Assembly: GCF_007197755.1 (NCBI RefSeq)
Contig: NZ_CP041636.1
Coordinates: forward strand, 1,772,001 to 1,836,000
From: Ferrovibrio terrae
GTDB lineage: Bacteria; Pseudomonadota; Alphaproteobacteria; Ferrovibrionales; Ferrovibrionaceae
DNA length: 64,000 nucleotides
Reading direction: 5' to 3'
A program made the position numbers and the translations under genes. Numbering within the stretch: position 1 is the first letter of the stretch; every line of letters begins with the position of its first letter. The notes below the pieces were generated by a model. It searched no databases, was not told where the DNA came from, and was given only the letters and a program-made list of their open reading frames with translations. Shown in pieces: positions 9,156 through 18,594 of this stretch.

Positions 9156-11186
9156 TCAGGCATCGACGCGGCGCGCCACGTTGCGCACCATCGCAGCCCC
9201 TTCGGGCGCCAGCCGCATGGCCGAGAGATAAGTCTCGACATTATAGGACGGCCAGTGCTTTCGGATGCGCGCCATGCCGGCTTTGGCATCCGACAGGCGG
9301 TCGGCCAGGCCGAGCGCATAGGCGCTCAGGGCCTGCACATGCAGATGCGCATTGGGACGGGCTGCCGCGCGCAGGGCCCAGTCGGAGGCCTCGTCGAAGC
9401 GCTTGAGCCGCAGCAGCGCGACGGCGCGGCTCGCCAGCATGGCGAACATCAGCGGATCGAAGGGGCTGATCTCGCGCGAATGATCCGATGCCGTGATCGC
9501 GGCCTGCGGATCGCCGGCCAGGCAGTGGAAGAACGAGAATGTATAGTGTCCCGGCACGAAATTCGGGCTCAGGTCAATGGCGGTTTCCAGCTCGGTCAGT
9601 GCGCCATCCAGCTGGTCGCGCAGCCACAGCGCGCGGCCCATCACCTCATGCACCGCCGGATCGCGGTCATCGGCCATCAGGCCCTGGCTGGCGGTGGCAT
9701 AGGCGCGTTCAGCCTCCTGCGCGCGGTCGGCGGCCCAGCCCTGGAAGGCATTCTGGTAATGCGTGAACGACAGCCCGGCATGGGCGCGCGAAAAGGTCGG
9801 ATCGAGCTGCAGGGCCATCTCGAAACACTGCTGCGCCTTGCGGTTTTCCTCGCGATCGAACCGGTAGAAATGCCACATGCCGCGGTGATAGGCCTCCCAG
9901 GCGGTCAGCGACGCCGGCGGTTTCAGGATGGCGTGCCGGCGCTCAGCGGCATCCACCTCGTTGGTGATGCGATCCGCCACGCTGCTGCCGATCTCGTCGA
10001 AGGCCAGCAGCGCGTCCTCTGCCTTGCGATCGAAGGCCTCGGTCCACAGGATGCGGCCCGTGCGCGTCTCGGCCAGTTCGACGGTGATGCCGAGGCGGCC
10101 ATTCTGGCGGCTGAAACTGCCGTTCACCAGATAATCGACATTGAGCAGCCGCGCAGCATCCTCGGGCGAAACCCAGCGGTCGCGCAGCGCCAGCGTCGTG
10201 CCCTGTGAGATCACCAGCAGGCTGCGCAGCCGTGCCAGCCGCACGATCACGTCGGTGGTCAGCCAGTCGGCGATGCTGGAAGGGGCGTTGCTGTCGCGGA
10301 ACGGCATCACGGCAATCGAGGCGCGCCGCATCGACTCAAGGATCGGCAGGCCGGCCGCTGGAGTGGCCGCGGCCGGTTCGATGCGCGGCAACACAGGATG
10401 GCTGCGCTGACGCGCCGTCTGCCAGGCGGTGCGCAGCGGCCGGTGTTCCAGCTCTTCGGACTCGAACAGCCGCACCGTCGCCTGCAGATGCGCCTCACCC
10501 TCGGCGAAGCGGCCCTGCCTGGCCAATGTCTGCAGCAGCTTTTCATGCACCCGCAGATCGAAGGGCATCAGCTGCTGCCACTGTTCCAGCCAGGGCAGGG
10601 TGGCAGAGGCGTCGCCGTGTGCCACGATCTGCTCCAGCAGCGCAACGCGCAGGCCGCGCAGGTGGCGGCGCTGCGCCATCAGCCAGGTGTTGAAGGCCGG
10701 CATGCGGTCGGCATCCAGGCCTTCCAGAAACTCGCCGGCGAATAATCCGGCCAGCCTGTGCAGCTCGTCCTGCGGCAGGTGCTCGAGCCCGCCCTGCACG
10801 GCAGCGGTCACCTCGGCGGCATCCAGACAGGTATTGTCCAGCCGCAGGCCTACGCTGTCATCCTGCGTCTCGACGCGGCTGGAACAGGGAGGTGCATCGA
10901 TCACGGCACGGATGCGGCTCAGGCACCAGCGCAACTCGCCGCGCGGATCGTTCGGACCGTCCCACAGCAGGTCGCAGAGCTGGCTGCGTGGCACCGGCTG
11001 CGCCGTCATGGCAAGGTAGCCGAGCAGCGCGCGCACCTTGCGCGAGGCCGGCAGTGCAATGGCAGTGGCGTCACGGGTCACGCGCAGGGGGCCGAGCAGG
11101 CGCAGCTGCAGCGGCGCGGCTCCCGCGCGGGTTCCGGCGCTGGTCCCGTCCTGCATTGCCCGGCTCTGTGTCGTCATGGGTGCCAT
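9156..11186 (-). CDS. SARP-like transcriptional regulator with BTAD, TolB-like and TPR regions
   Basis: This 676-residue cytoplasmic protein has an N-terminal OmpR-type winged helix (LRLLGPLRVTRDATAIALPA, then SRKVRALLGYLAM), a bacterial transcriptional activation domain (about 120-260), and a FlgO/TolB_N-like segment beginning ASIAVMPFRDSNAPSSIADW with a typical LNVDYLVNGSFSRQ strand. The C-terminal third consists of TPR-like helices (AQQCFEMALQLDPTFSRAHA and following). This architecture is found in orphan regulators and some class III adenylate cyclases, but no cyclase domain is present here. I chose the ATG at 11186 because GGATGGAG precedes it closely; an in-frame ATG at 11237 has a poorer site. 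It is divergent from mddA. Its signal and targets are unknown. Confidence 0.75.
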   Translation of the reverse strand: MAPMTTQSRAMQDGTSAGTRAGAAPLQLRLLGPLRVTRDATAIALPASRKVRALLGYLAMTAQPVPRSQLCDLLWDGPNDPRGELRWCLSRIRAVIDAPPCSSRVETQDDSVGLRLDNTCLDAAEVTAAVQGGLEHLPQDELHRLAGLFAGEFLEGLDADRMPAFNTWLMAQRRHLRGLRVALLEQIVAHGDASATLPWLEQWQQLMPFDLRVHEKLLQTLARQGRFAEGEAHLQATVRLFESEELEHRPLRTAWQTARQRSHPVLPRIEPAAATPAAGLPILESMRRASIAVMPFRDSNAPSSIADWLTTDVIVRLARLRSLLVISQGTTLALRDRWVSPEDAARLLNVDYLVNGSFSRQNGRLGITVELAETRTGRILWTEAFDRKAEDALLAFDEIGSSVADRITNEVDAAERRHAILKPPASLTAWEAYHRGMWHFYRFDREENRKAQQCFEMALQLDPTFSRAHAGLSFTHYQNAFQGWAADRAQEAERAYATASQGLMADDRDPAVHEVMGRALWLRDQLDGALTELETAIDLSPNFVPGHYTFSFFHCLAGDPQAAITASDHSREISPFDPLMFAMLASRAVALLRLKRFDEASDWALRAAARPNAHLHVQALSAYALGLADRLSDAKAGMARIRKHWPSYNVETYLSAMRLAPEGAAMVRNVARRVDA

Positions 11187-11419
11187 CGCTCCATCCCGTC
11201 CAGGATAACGTGTCTGCCCCGCCGCAGGCTGTGACATAGCCCGCAGCGCTGCCTCAATAGTCCTTGGGGGCTATCCGGTTTTCACCGCTCCATAGATAGA
11301 CCGGTTCCGCGGGCTTTTATTCCGTGACGTTTCCATTGCCGCTTCCATGCCGGCTCCCACGCGCAAGGATTAGACCTCTGGCCCTCTGCGGGCGGCCGCG
11401 GGACCGGTAAGAGGAAAAA
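11187..11419. promoter_or_regulatory. Divergent promoter region between the SARP-like regulator and mddA
   Basis: This 233-bp stretch separates two divergent genes and must carry both promoters. It contains related blocks TATCCGGTT and AGACCGGTT about 20 bp apart near 11270-11305, which could be regulator half-sites. The mddA ATG has AGAGGA at a suitable distance. I see no clear consensus -35/-10 pair. The regulator binding here is inference from the arrangement. Confidence 0.35.
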
Positions 11420-12181
11420 ATGGGCGGATTTCTTGCACTTGTGTATGGCCTGGGCTGTTACCTGATCTTCTTTGTCACCTTCAGCTATGCCATCGGATTC
11501 GTCGGCAACATCCTGGTGCCCAAGAGCATCGATGGTCCGGTCCAGTCTTCACTCACCTCGGCCTCCATGGCCGAAGCGCTGGTGATCAACACGCTGCTGC
11601 TCGGCGCCTTTGCCATCCAGCACAGCGTGATGGCGCGGCCAGGCTTCAAGCGGCTGTGGACCAGGATCGTGCCCAAATCGGTCGAGCGCAGCACCTATGT
11701 GCTGTTCGCCAGCCTGATCCTCGCGCTGCTGTGCTGGCAGTGGCGGCCGATGCCCGCGCCGGTCTGGGTGGTGGAGCATCCCGTCGGTGTGCTGGTGCTG
11801 CAGGCCACCTTCTGGCTCGGCTTCGGCCTGGTGCTGCTCAGCACCTTCCTGATCGACCATTTCGAACTCTTCGGTCTGCGCCAGGTGGTCGGCCGCCTGC
11901 TGAAGCGCGAACTGCCGGGTCCGGTCTTCCATCTGCCCTGGGTGTATCGCCAGGTGCGGCATCCGCTCTATCTCGGCTTCATCATCGCCTTCTGGTCGGC
12001 GCCGGTGATGAGCCAGGGCCATTTGTTCTTCGCGATCGCGTGCACGGCCTACATCTTCATCGGCATCTTCTTCGAGGAGCGCGACCTGATCGACACCTTC
12101 GGCGATACCTATCGCAACTATCGCAAGCAGGTCGGCATGCTGATCCCGCGCCTCGGCGGCGGCGCGACGCCGGAGAAATAG
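11420..12181 (+). CDS. mddA: Methanethiol S-methyltransferase (MddA)
   Basis: This 253-residue integral membrane protein has about five to six hydrophobic segments. It shows the isoprenylcysteine methyltransferase/NnrU-like fold and MddA features: LLLGAFAIQHSVMARPGFKR, WTRIVPKSVERSTYVLFASL, YRQVRHPLYLGFIIAFW and the C-terminal FEERDLIDTFGDTYRNYRKQ. MddA transfers the methyl group of SAM to methanethiol, giving dimethyl sulfide independently of DMSP. Length agrees with characterised MddA proteins. It is transcribed alone, with a terminator at 12236-12270. Other membrane methyltransferases of this fold exist, but the QHSVMARP and ERSTYVL signatures favour MddA. Confidence 0.82.
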   Translation: MGGFLALVYGLGCYLIFFVTFSYAIGFVGNILVPKSIDGPVQSSLTSASMAEALVINTLLLGAFAIQHSVMARPGFKRLWTRIVPKSVERSTYVLFASLILALLCWQWRPMPAPVWVVEHPVGVLVLQATFWLGFGLVLLSTFLIDHFELFGLRQVVGRLLKRELPGPVFHLPWVYRQVRHPLYLGFIIAFWSAPVMSQGHLFFAIACTAYIFIGIFFEERDLIDTFGDTYRNYRKQVGMLIPRLGGGATPEK

Positions 12182-12235
12182 ATCCCACCTGCGGGCCGCG
12201 GCTCCCTCAGTAAAACATCCGCGGCCGGCAGTGAG

Positions 12236-12270
12236 CGGCCGGAGACAAACGTCTCCGGCCGTTTCTTTTT
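12236..12270 (+). terminator. Rho-independent terminator after mddA
   Basis: The perfect 11-bp stem CGGCCGGAGAC (12236-12246) with GTCTCCGGCCG (12251-12261) has an AAAC loop and the tail TTTCTTTTTT. It is a strong intrinsic terminator 54 nt after the mddA stop. Bases 12271-12475 downstream hold no further feature I can support. Confidence 0.92.
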
Positions 12271-12475
12271 TGGGTCGGGTGCGGGAGATCAAAGGCCAAG
12301 CTGCGCTGGCTTTTGGCTCTGCGTTAATCAACGGCTGCCTGCGACATCGCGTCCACCGCAGTGATTCCAACGACATAAAAAATGTCCCGCCGGTGTCACC
12401 TCGCCAGCCACTTTTCCTGCCCTAAATAGGGGCTGCCCAGCCGTCTCCCCAACCCCGGCCGGCCCCTTGAAAAAC

Positions 12476-13225
12476 ATGCTGAACGAACTCTCCTGGGACA
12501 CCTATGTCCTGCCGGCTGAAGCCCTGCTTTGGCGCGCGGATGTCGAACGCGCCAGCGGGCTTACGGTACACCTGATGCGTGACGACGAGATGAGCGGCGC
12601 CGAGGGCGAGGCCTGGTCGGAGCCCGGCCTGCGCGCGGTGGTGCTGGCAGGGGCGGCCCCGGCACCTGGCGATACCATGACCATCGTGCACGAACTGGGA
12701 CATCTCAAGCTCGAAACGCAGGGCTGGCCGCATTGCTATCTCTGCCATGAAGACGCGCGCTGGATCGACTGGCATTACGGCCTGATCAGCGATCTGGTCT
12801 CGCTGATCGAGCATCAGTCTTTCTTCCCTGCGATGCTGCGCATGGGGCTCGATCCCTACGCGGCGTCGGAAGCCGATCTCGCCGATGCCGATGTGCTGGA
12901 CGAGTTGCGTAACCTCGCGCCGTCGCTGCCGCTGCCCGGCCTCAAACCCGACTGGGCGATCACCATGCAACTGCTGCGCGCGTTGCTGGAATGCGGGCCG
13001 CAGACGGCCGAGGCGATCCTGCGCGATGCCGCGCAACTCGGCCCGGAAGTGCGCATGGCGCGCGAGCTCAGCAGCATCATCCGCACCGCACCGCAAACGC
13101 CGCAGGGTTTTACGACGGCGATGCGCGACTGCTGGCGTGCCATGGGGTTTGCCGAGGATACGCTGTGTGTGGGTGAGGAGGAGGCGGAAACGCCGTCTCT
13201 CAATATACTGGCCGCCGGCGCCTGA
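12476..13225 (+). CDS. Uncharacterised protein with an HELGH metallopeptidase-like motif
   Basis: This 249-residue soluble protein has no signal peptide. The only recognised motif is VHELGHLKLE (H72-E-L-G-H76), the HExxH zinc site of zincins, followed by WPHCYLCHEDARWIDWHYG and an acidic helix with SLIEHQSFFPAM that could supply a third ligand. The region resembles the metal site of ImmA/IrrE-type peptidases, but no helix-turn-helix is present and I do not recognise the family. An in-frame TTG lies 9 nt upstream of the chosen ATG; neither has a good Shine-Dalgarno. It is a single gene between terminators. The assignment as peptidase is inference from one motif. Confidence 0.65.
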   Translation: MLNELSWDTYVLPAEALLWRADVERASGLTVHLMRDDEMSGAEGEAWSEPGLRAVVLAGAAPAPGDTMTIVHELGHLKLETQGWPHCYLCHEDARWIDWHYGLISDLVSLIEHQSFFPAMLRMGLDPYAASEADLADADVLDELRNLAPSLPLPGLKPDWAITMQLLRALLECGPQTAEAILRDAAQLGPEVRMARELSSIIRTAPQTPQGFTTAMRDCWRAMGFAEDTLCVGEEEAETPSLNILAAGA

Positions 13226-13311
13226 CAGACTCAGTTGCTTATGATCGTGTGATGTCTGGGTTCAGGCCGTGGCCTCGGGCGCAGCATTATGGTCGTCGCG
13301 CGATGCGCCAC

Positions 13312-13343
13312 AAAAATGGCCGGACAGATCGCTCTGTCCGGCC
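13312..13343 (-). terminator. Terminator of the small minus-strand gene at 13382
   Basis: The 10-bp stem GGCCGGACAG (13318-13327) with CTGTCCGGCC (13334-13343) has a 6-nt loop. On the minus strand it is followed by ATTTTTG, the T-run expected of an intrinsic terminator, 38 nt after the stop of the 90-residue gene. It may also stop read-through from 12476-13225. Confidence 0.8.
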
Positions 13344-13381
13344 GTCTGTCAGTCACCGTTTGCGAGACGGGCGGGAAAACC

Positions 13382-13654
13382 TTATTGCAGGCCGGCGGCG
13401 GCCAGGCGGCGCTGCAGGGTGATCAGCTGGCGGCTGGCGACACGCCATTCATCCGAGATGCGCTCGCGCTTGCGCAGGATCGTGTCGTAATCGTCCATAT
13501 CCTGCGGACGGATGCTGATGCGGCCCAGATGCGCATTCATGGCGCGGAATTCCATGTCGCAGACATCGCGCTCTTCGCGCAGGTCATGCTCCTGCTGCTG
13601 GGCGGCGTGGATCTGGGACTGCAGATTGACGAGCGCGATGTGGGTCTGGGTCAT
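13382..13654 (-). CDS. Small charged coiled-coil-like protein of unknown function
   Basis: This 90-residue protein starts MTQTHIALVNLQSQIHAAQQ and is rich in Gln, Glu and Arg with heptad-like spacing (QQQEHDLREERDVCDMEF), ending RQLITLQRRLAAAGLQ. It is probably mostly alpha-helical and coiled-coil. The start is well defined: GGAGAG lies 7 nt before the ATG at 13654. The same frame is open further upstream but lacks conserved character there. A clean terminator follows at 13312-13343. I do not recognise the family. Confidence 0.7.
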   Translation of the reverse strand: MTQTHIALVNLQSQIHAAQQQEHDLREERDVCDMEFRAMNAHLGRISIRPQDMDDYDTILRKRERISDEWRVASRQLITLQRRLAAAGLQ

Positions 13655-13836
13655 TTTTCTCTCCGCTTTTGCGTCTTGTCTGGTGTGTCGTCGTTGCAGA
13701 AACCATAGGCCGGATTTTGCCGCCCGTGGTGTGATGGCTTCGCTATCAGCCGGTGACGCGGCCGTGACTGTCGGCCCCCTGGCTGTGACCGGAAGGGGAC
13801 AGGCGGCCTCCACCGGGCACCGGCGAGGTCACAAGC

Positions 13837-13865
13837 TGGACAATCCGCTCATTTGTTCCTATAAT
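13837..13865 (+). promoter_or_regulatory. Near-consensus sigma-70 promoter
   Basis: TGGACA (13837-13842) and TATAAT (13860-13865) are separated by exactly 17 bp, matching the sigma-70 consensus in 11 of 12 positions. Transcription would start near 13872, about 255 nt before the thioesterase ATG at 14127. In between is a weak 66-codon reading frame (13930-14130) starting MNQELVRNKHQISRDKRAFS, with an unconvincing Arg/Ala-rich remainder. The promoter could drive the thioesterase-lepA pair with a long leader, or a small RNA or peptide. Confidence 0.6.
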
Positions 13866-14126
13866 GTTCTCATAATCCCGAGCCCGGGTCAAGCCCGGAT
13901 GCTGTATTCGCAAACCATTGGAAAAACGCATGAATCAGGAATTAGTGAGAAATAAGCATCAAATAAGCCGAGATAAGCGTGCTTTCAGCCGGCATACCCT
14001 CCGGCAAGCCACGACCAAGGCGAAACCGGGGTCGGTTGCCGCGCCCCGCCGCAATCGTCGCGCGGCTGCGGCGGCGCCTGCCGCTTACATTGCCGCTCTG
14101 GTCCCCGGATGCTACAACCCCCGCCC

Positions 14127-14603
14127 ATGAGCTCCCCCCAAACAATGGAAAATCCGGCGACTGTTCCGGCCGGCATGAAAAAGCTGCAGCTGCTCGCCGG
14201 TTTCCTCGAAACCAACGGGCCGCTTTGGGGTCGGCTGCATGAAGACGACGGACTGCCGGTGATGGGGTTCCGCGTCGAGCTGCGGCACTGCAATCCGATG
14301 CAGATCTGCCATGGCGGCATGCTGATGACCTTTGCCGACATGCTGCTGAGCTTCACCTGCGGCATCGGCGCCGGCGGCAGGAAGTTCATGCCGACGATTC
14401 AGTTGTCGGGCGACTATGTCGGCCCGGCGCCGCTGGGCAGCTGGGTCGAAGGCCATGGCCGCCTGCTGCGCACCACGCGTAACCTCGCCTTTGCCGAGGC
14501 AATGATCACCGCCGATGGCGCGCCCTGTCTGCGCACCTCCGGCATCATGAAGATTCCGAGCCAGGAAACCCGCGAAGGCAACATCCTCGCGCTGTTCAAC
14601 TGA
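14127..14603 (+). CDS. PaaI-like hotdog-fold thioesterase
   Basis: This 158-residue protein has a hotdog fold with the key helix motif HGGMLMTFADMLLSFTCG (about residues 63-80), preceded by RVELRHCNPMQICHGG and followed by IQLSGDYVGPAPLGSWVEG and a final strand LRTSGIMKIPS. These features mark the PaaI/YbgC-like acyl-CoA thioesterases. The usual catalytic Asn/Asp-containing loop lies around MQICHGG. The acyl substrate is unknown. An ATG at 14109 in frame is possible, but the one at 14127 is closer to the conserved part. lepA begins 27 nt downstream. Confidence 0.8.
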   Translation: MSSPQTMENPATVPAGMKKLQLLAGFLETNGPLWGRLHEDDGLPVMGFRVELRHCNPMQICHGGMLMTFADMLLSFTCGIGAGGRKFMPTIQLSGDYVGPAPLGSWVEGHGRLLRTTRNLAFAEAMITADGAPCLRTSGIMKIPSQETREGNILALFN

Positions 14604-14630
14604 GCCCATTTCCGTAGAGCAAGAGCAATC

Positions 14631-16436
<1,806 letters not shown>

Positions 16437-16455
16437 GTCCGTTTCGCTGAGCGTC

Positions 16456-16779
16456 CTAGGAGAGGGCGCCGAACCGCTGGCGTCGCTTCGTGGCGCGCCG
16501 GCGGAAGATCAGCAGCAGCACCAGCCCGAAGACGCCAGACACCGCGACGGCCGGCCAGCGCAGGATGGTGGCCAGGCCCGGGTCCCACAGGACCGGCGGC
16601 AGGTAGTCGTGGCCGATCGTCCGCAGCAGGTTCCAGGTCGGCGGGTCGAGCCGGGCCCAGAAATCGCCCAGCGAGATGAAATTCATCATGCCGGTTTCAA
16701 GCCAGCGCAGTCCGTCGCCGCCCAGCGCCAGCAGCGCCACGGCCATCAGCAGCCAGCCCAGAATGCGTCCCAGCAACAC
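16456..16779 (-). CDS. Small membrane protein of unknown function
   Basis: This 107-residue protein has two strong hydrophobic segments: residues 5-20 (RILGWLLMAVALLALGG region) and about 76-92 (WPAVAVSGVFGLVLLLIF). The loop between them is Trp- and Pro-rich, and the tail is basic (RRRATKRRQRF). It is probably a two-helix inner-membrane protein. The start is a GTG at 16779 preceded by GAGGGGGA. It converges on lepA. I do not recognise a characterised homologue. Confidence 0.65.
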   Translation of the reverse strand: MLLGRILGWLLMAVALLALGGDGLRWLETGMMNFISLGDFWARLDPPTWNLLRTIGHDYLPPVLWDPGLATILRWPAVAVSGVFGLVLLLIFRRRATKRRQRFGALS

Positions 16780-16901
16780 AGCCTTCCCCCTCGGCCAGTG
16801 GCGGCTTCGCTTGGTGAATCCGCCTGTCCCGACAGCATGTTAAGCCCAAGGCCCGGCCGATTGCAAATTCGCTGCCGGCGGGTATAGTGCCGGCCCGCGC
16901 T

Positions 16902-16992
16902 GGAGAGATGGCCGAGCGGTCGAAGGCGCACGCCTGGAAAGTGTGTATACCTCAAAAGGGTATCGTGGGTTCGAATCCCACTCTCTCCGCCA
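16902..16992 (+). tRNA. tRNA-Ser (anticodon GGA), CCA encoded
   Basis: The 7-bp acceptor stem is GGAGAGA (16902-16908) with TCTCTCC (16982-16988), followed by G and an encoded CCA. The D-arm carries GCCGAGCGGTCGAAGGC, the anticodon loop is CTGGAAA with anticodon GGA, and a long variable arm (TATACCTCAAAAGGGTATC) typical of class II serine tRNAs precedes the T-arm GTGGGTTCGAATCCCAC. All stems pair. The total length of 91 nt is normal for tRNA-Ser. Confidence 0.97.
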
Positions 16993-17351
16993 CCCGATCA
17001 GTCCCTGGAGATCCGCTCTCCACGGGATCGCCCGCACACACATCCTTCCACATCAGGATCAGTGGCTGACGACCTTCAAGGCGGCAAGCCGCCTGACGAT
17101 GTCGGATGTAGAGAGAGTCGCGGCCGGGATTCTCGGCGGCAATGTCCATGCCGCCCGTCAGGACGGAAGCATCACGAACGCGCGGCCGATATCCGGACCT
17201 GGAGATCATCCGGGGCCGGTACTCATGGCCATCCGGAGACCAGGCACTTCCCGAAGAGGGCACGCCCTTCCCGCGCCCAAATTGCATACAATAACGAAAT
17301 AATGATCGACATTTAATCAGTTCTCTTGGCGATCCGGACCTCGGCGCTTCC
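16993..17351. other. Gene-free stretch downstream of tRNA-Ser
   Basis: About 360 bp without a supportable gene. The short open frames here have arginine/proline-rich composition without recognisable domains. I find no duplicate of the tRNA 3' end that would mark an integrated element and no integrase remnant. The last 70 bp become AT-rich towards the promoter at 17352. Confidence 0.5.
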
Positions 17352-17379
17352 TTGAAATCAATCTAAGGCATTATAAAAT
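17352..17379 (+). promoter_or_regulatory. Candidate promoter of the biuret/BMP transporter operon
   Basis: TTGAAA (17352-17357) and TAAAAT (17374-17379) are 16 bp apart within an AT-rich island in otherwise GC-rich DNA, about 90 bp before the binding-protein start. The gene's own ribosome site is AGGGGGA just before the ATG at 17469. It may be controlled by the GntR regulator encoded at the operon's end; no clear palindrome is visible. Confidence 0.4.
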
Positions 17380-17468
17380 AAACATATTATGACCACCTGC
17401 CCTGACGGCACGACTTTTGCTCTCTCCAGAAGACGAGACATGTCAGCCACGGGGAACAGGGGGATATC

Positions 17469-18590
17469 ATGACATCCGCATTCAAGCTCAGCCGTCGCGC
17501 ACTCTTGCAGGGGACTGCTGGCCTCGGCGCCGCCGCTCTCACCGCCGGCCTGCCGTTCGGCCAGGCCCAGGCCAAGGACGTCGCTATCGGCTTCATCTAT
17601 GTCGGGCCGCGCGATGACTTCGGCTACAACCAGGCTCATGCCCAGGGCGCGGCTGCGCTGAAGAAGCTCGGCGGCTTCAAGGTGCTGGAAGAAGAGAACG
17701 TGCCGGAGACCGTCGCGGTCGAGAAGACCATGGAGTCGATGATCAACCTCGACGGCGCGGCTTTGGTCTTCCCCACCTCGTTCGGCTACTACAACCCGCA
17801 TATGATCAAGCTGGCCAAGAAGTACGACAAGGTCCGCTTCCTGCATTGCGGCGGCCTGTGGTCGGACAAGGACCCGGCCAATGCCGGCAGCTATTTCGGC
17901 TATATCGACGAGGCGCAGTATCTCAACGGCATCGTCGCCGGCTATACCAGCAAGACCGGCAAGCTCGGCTTCATTGCCGCCAAGCCGATCCCGCAGGTGC
18001 TGCGCAACATCAACGCCTTTACGCTCGGCGCCAGGCTGGCCAATCCGAATGTTACCACGCAGGTGATCTTCACCGGCGACTGGTCGATGCCGGTGAAAGA
18101 AGCCGAAGCCACCAACGGCCTGATCAACCAGGGTGTCGATGTCGTCACCTGCCATGTCGACAGCCCCAAGGTGATCGCCGAGACCGCCGAGAAGCGCGGC
18201 ATCATGGTCTGCGGCTATCACGTCGACCAGTCCAAGCTGGCGCCGAAGGGCTATCTCACCGGCGCCGAGTGGAACTGGGAAGCGCTGTATCCCAAGCTCG
18301 CCAAGTCGATGCAGGGCGGCGAGAAGATTCCCAATCTGGTGCGCGGCGGCCTCAAGGAGGGCGTAGTCAAGACTTCGGCCTACGGTCCGCTGGTGGAAGA
18401 AAAGGCGCGCAAGCATGCCGACGATATCAAGACCAAGCTGACCGCCGGCTCCTATGTGATCTTCAAGGGTCCGATCAAGGACAACAAGGGTGCCACGGTG
18501 ATCGGTGCCGGCACCGAACGTGGCCAGACCGATATCGAACTGGAGAAGATGAATTACCTGGTCGAAGGCGTCCTCGGCGCCATCGCCTAA
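17469..18590 (+). CDS. BMP-family ABC transporter substrate-binding protein
   Basis: This 373-residue periplasmic lipoprotein-family (PnrA/Bmp) binding protein lacks a lipobox and instead has a twin-arginine signal (SRRALLQGTAGLGAAALTAG), ending near AQAKD. The mature part begins VAIGFIYVGPRDDFGYNQAH, the characteristic BMP start, and continues with VVTCHVDSPKVIAETAEKRG and the GAEWNWEALYPKLAKSM segment. BMP proteins classically bind nucleosides, but the operon also encodes two isochorismatase-fold amidohydrolases, so the ligand here may be a urea-type compound such as biuret. That link is inference. First gene of a seven-gene same-strand run. Confidence 0.92.
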   Translation: MTSAFKLSRRALLQGTAGLGAAALTAGLPFGQAQAKDVAIGFIYVGPRDDFGYNQAHAQGAAALKKLGGFKVLEEENVPETVAVEKTMESMINLDGAALVFPTSFGYYNPHMIKLAKKYDKVRFLHCGGLWSDKDPANAGSYFGYIDEAQYLNGIVAGYTSKTGKLGFIAAKPIPQVLRNINAFTLGARLANPNVTTQVIFTGDWSMPVKEAEATNGLINQGVDVVTCHVDSPKVIAETAEKRGIMVCGYHVDQSKLAPKGYLTGAEWNWEALYPKLAKSMQGGEKIPNLVRGGLKEGVVKTSAYGPLVEEKARKHADDIKTKLTAGSYVIFKGPIKDNKGATVIGAGTERGQTDIELEKMNYLVEGVLGAIA

Positions 18591-18594
18591 ATAC

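Noticed and set aside
13930-14130. A 66-codon frame after the strong promoter at 13837
   Set aside because: The first 25 codons look plausible, but the rest is Arg/Ala/Pro-rich, no Shine-Dalgarno is good, and it runs into the thioesterase start. I left it as a possibility inside the promoter finding, not as a gene.
16993-17316. Possible integrated element or integrase remnant after tRNA-Ser
   Set aside because: No copy of the tRNA 3' end recurs downstream and none of the short frames resembles an integrase or excisionase.
17351-17358. Shared 8-mer CTTGAAAT before the BMP operon and before the GntR gene (23527)
   Set aside because: The match is only eight bases without symmetry, and the second copy overlaps the stop of a coding gene. 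It is too weak to call an operator.
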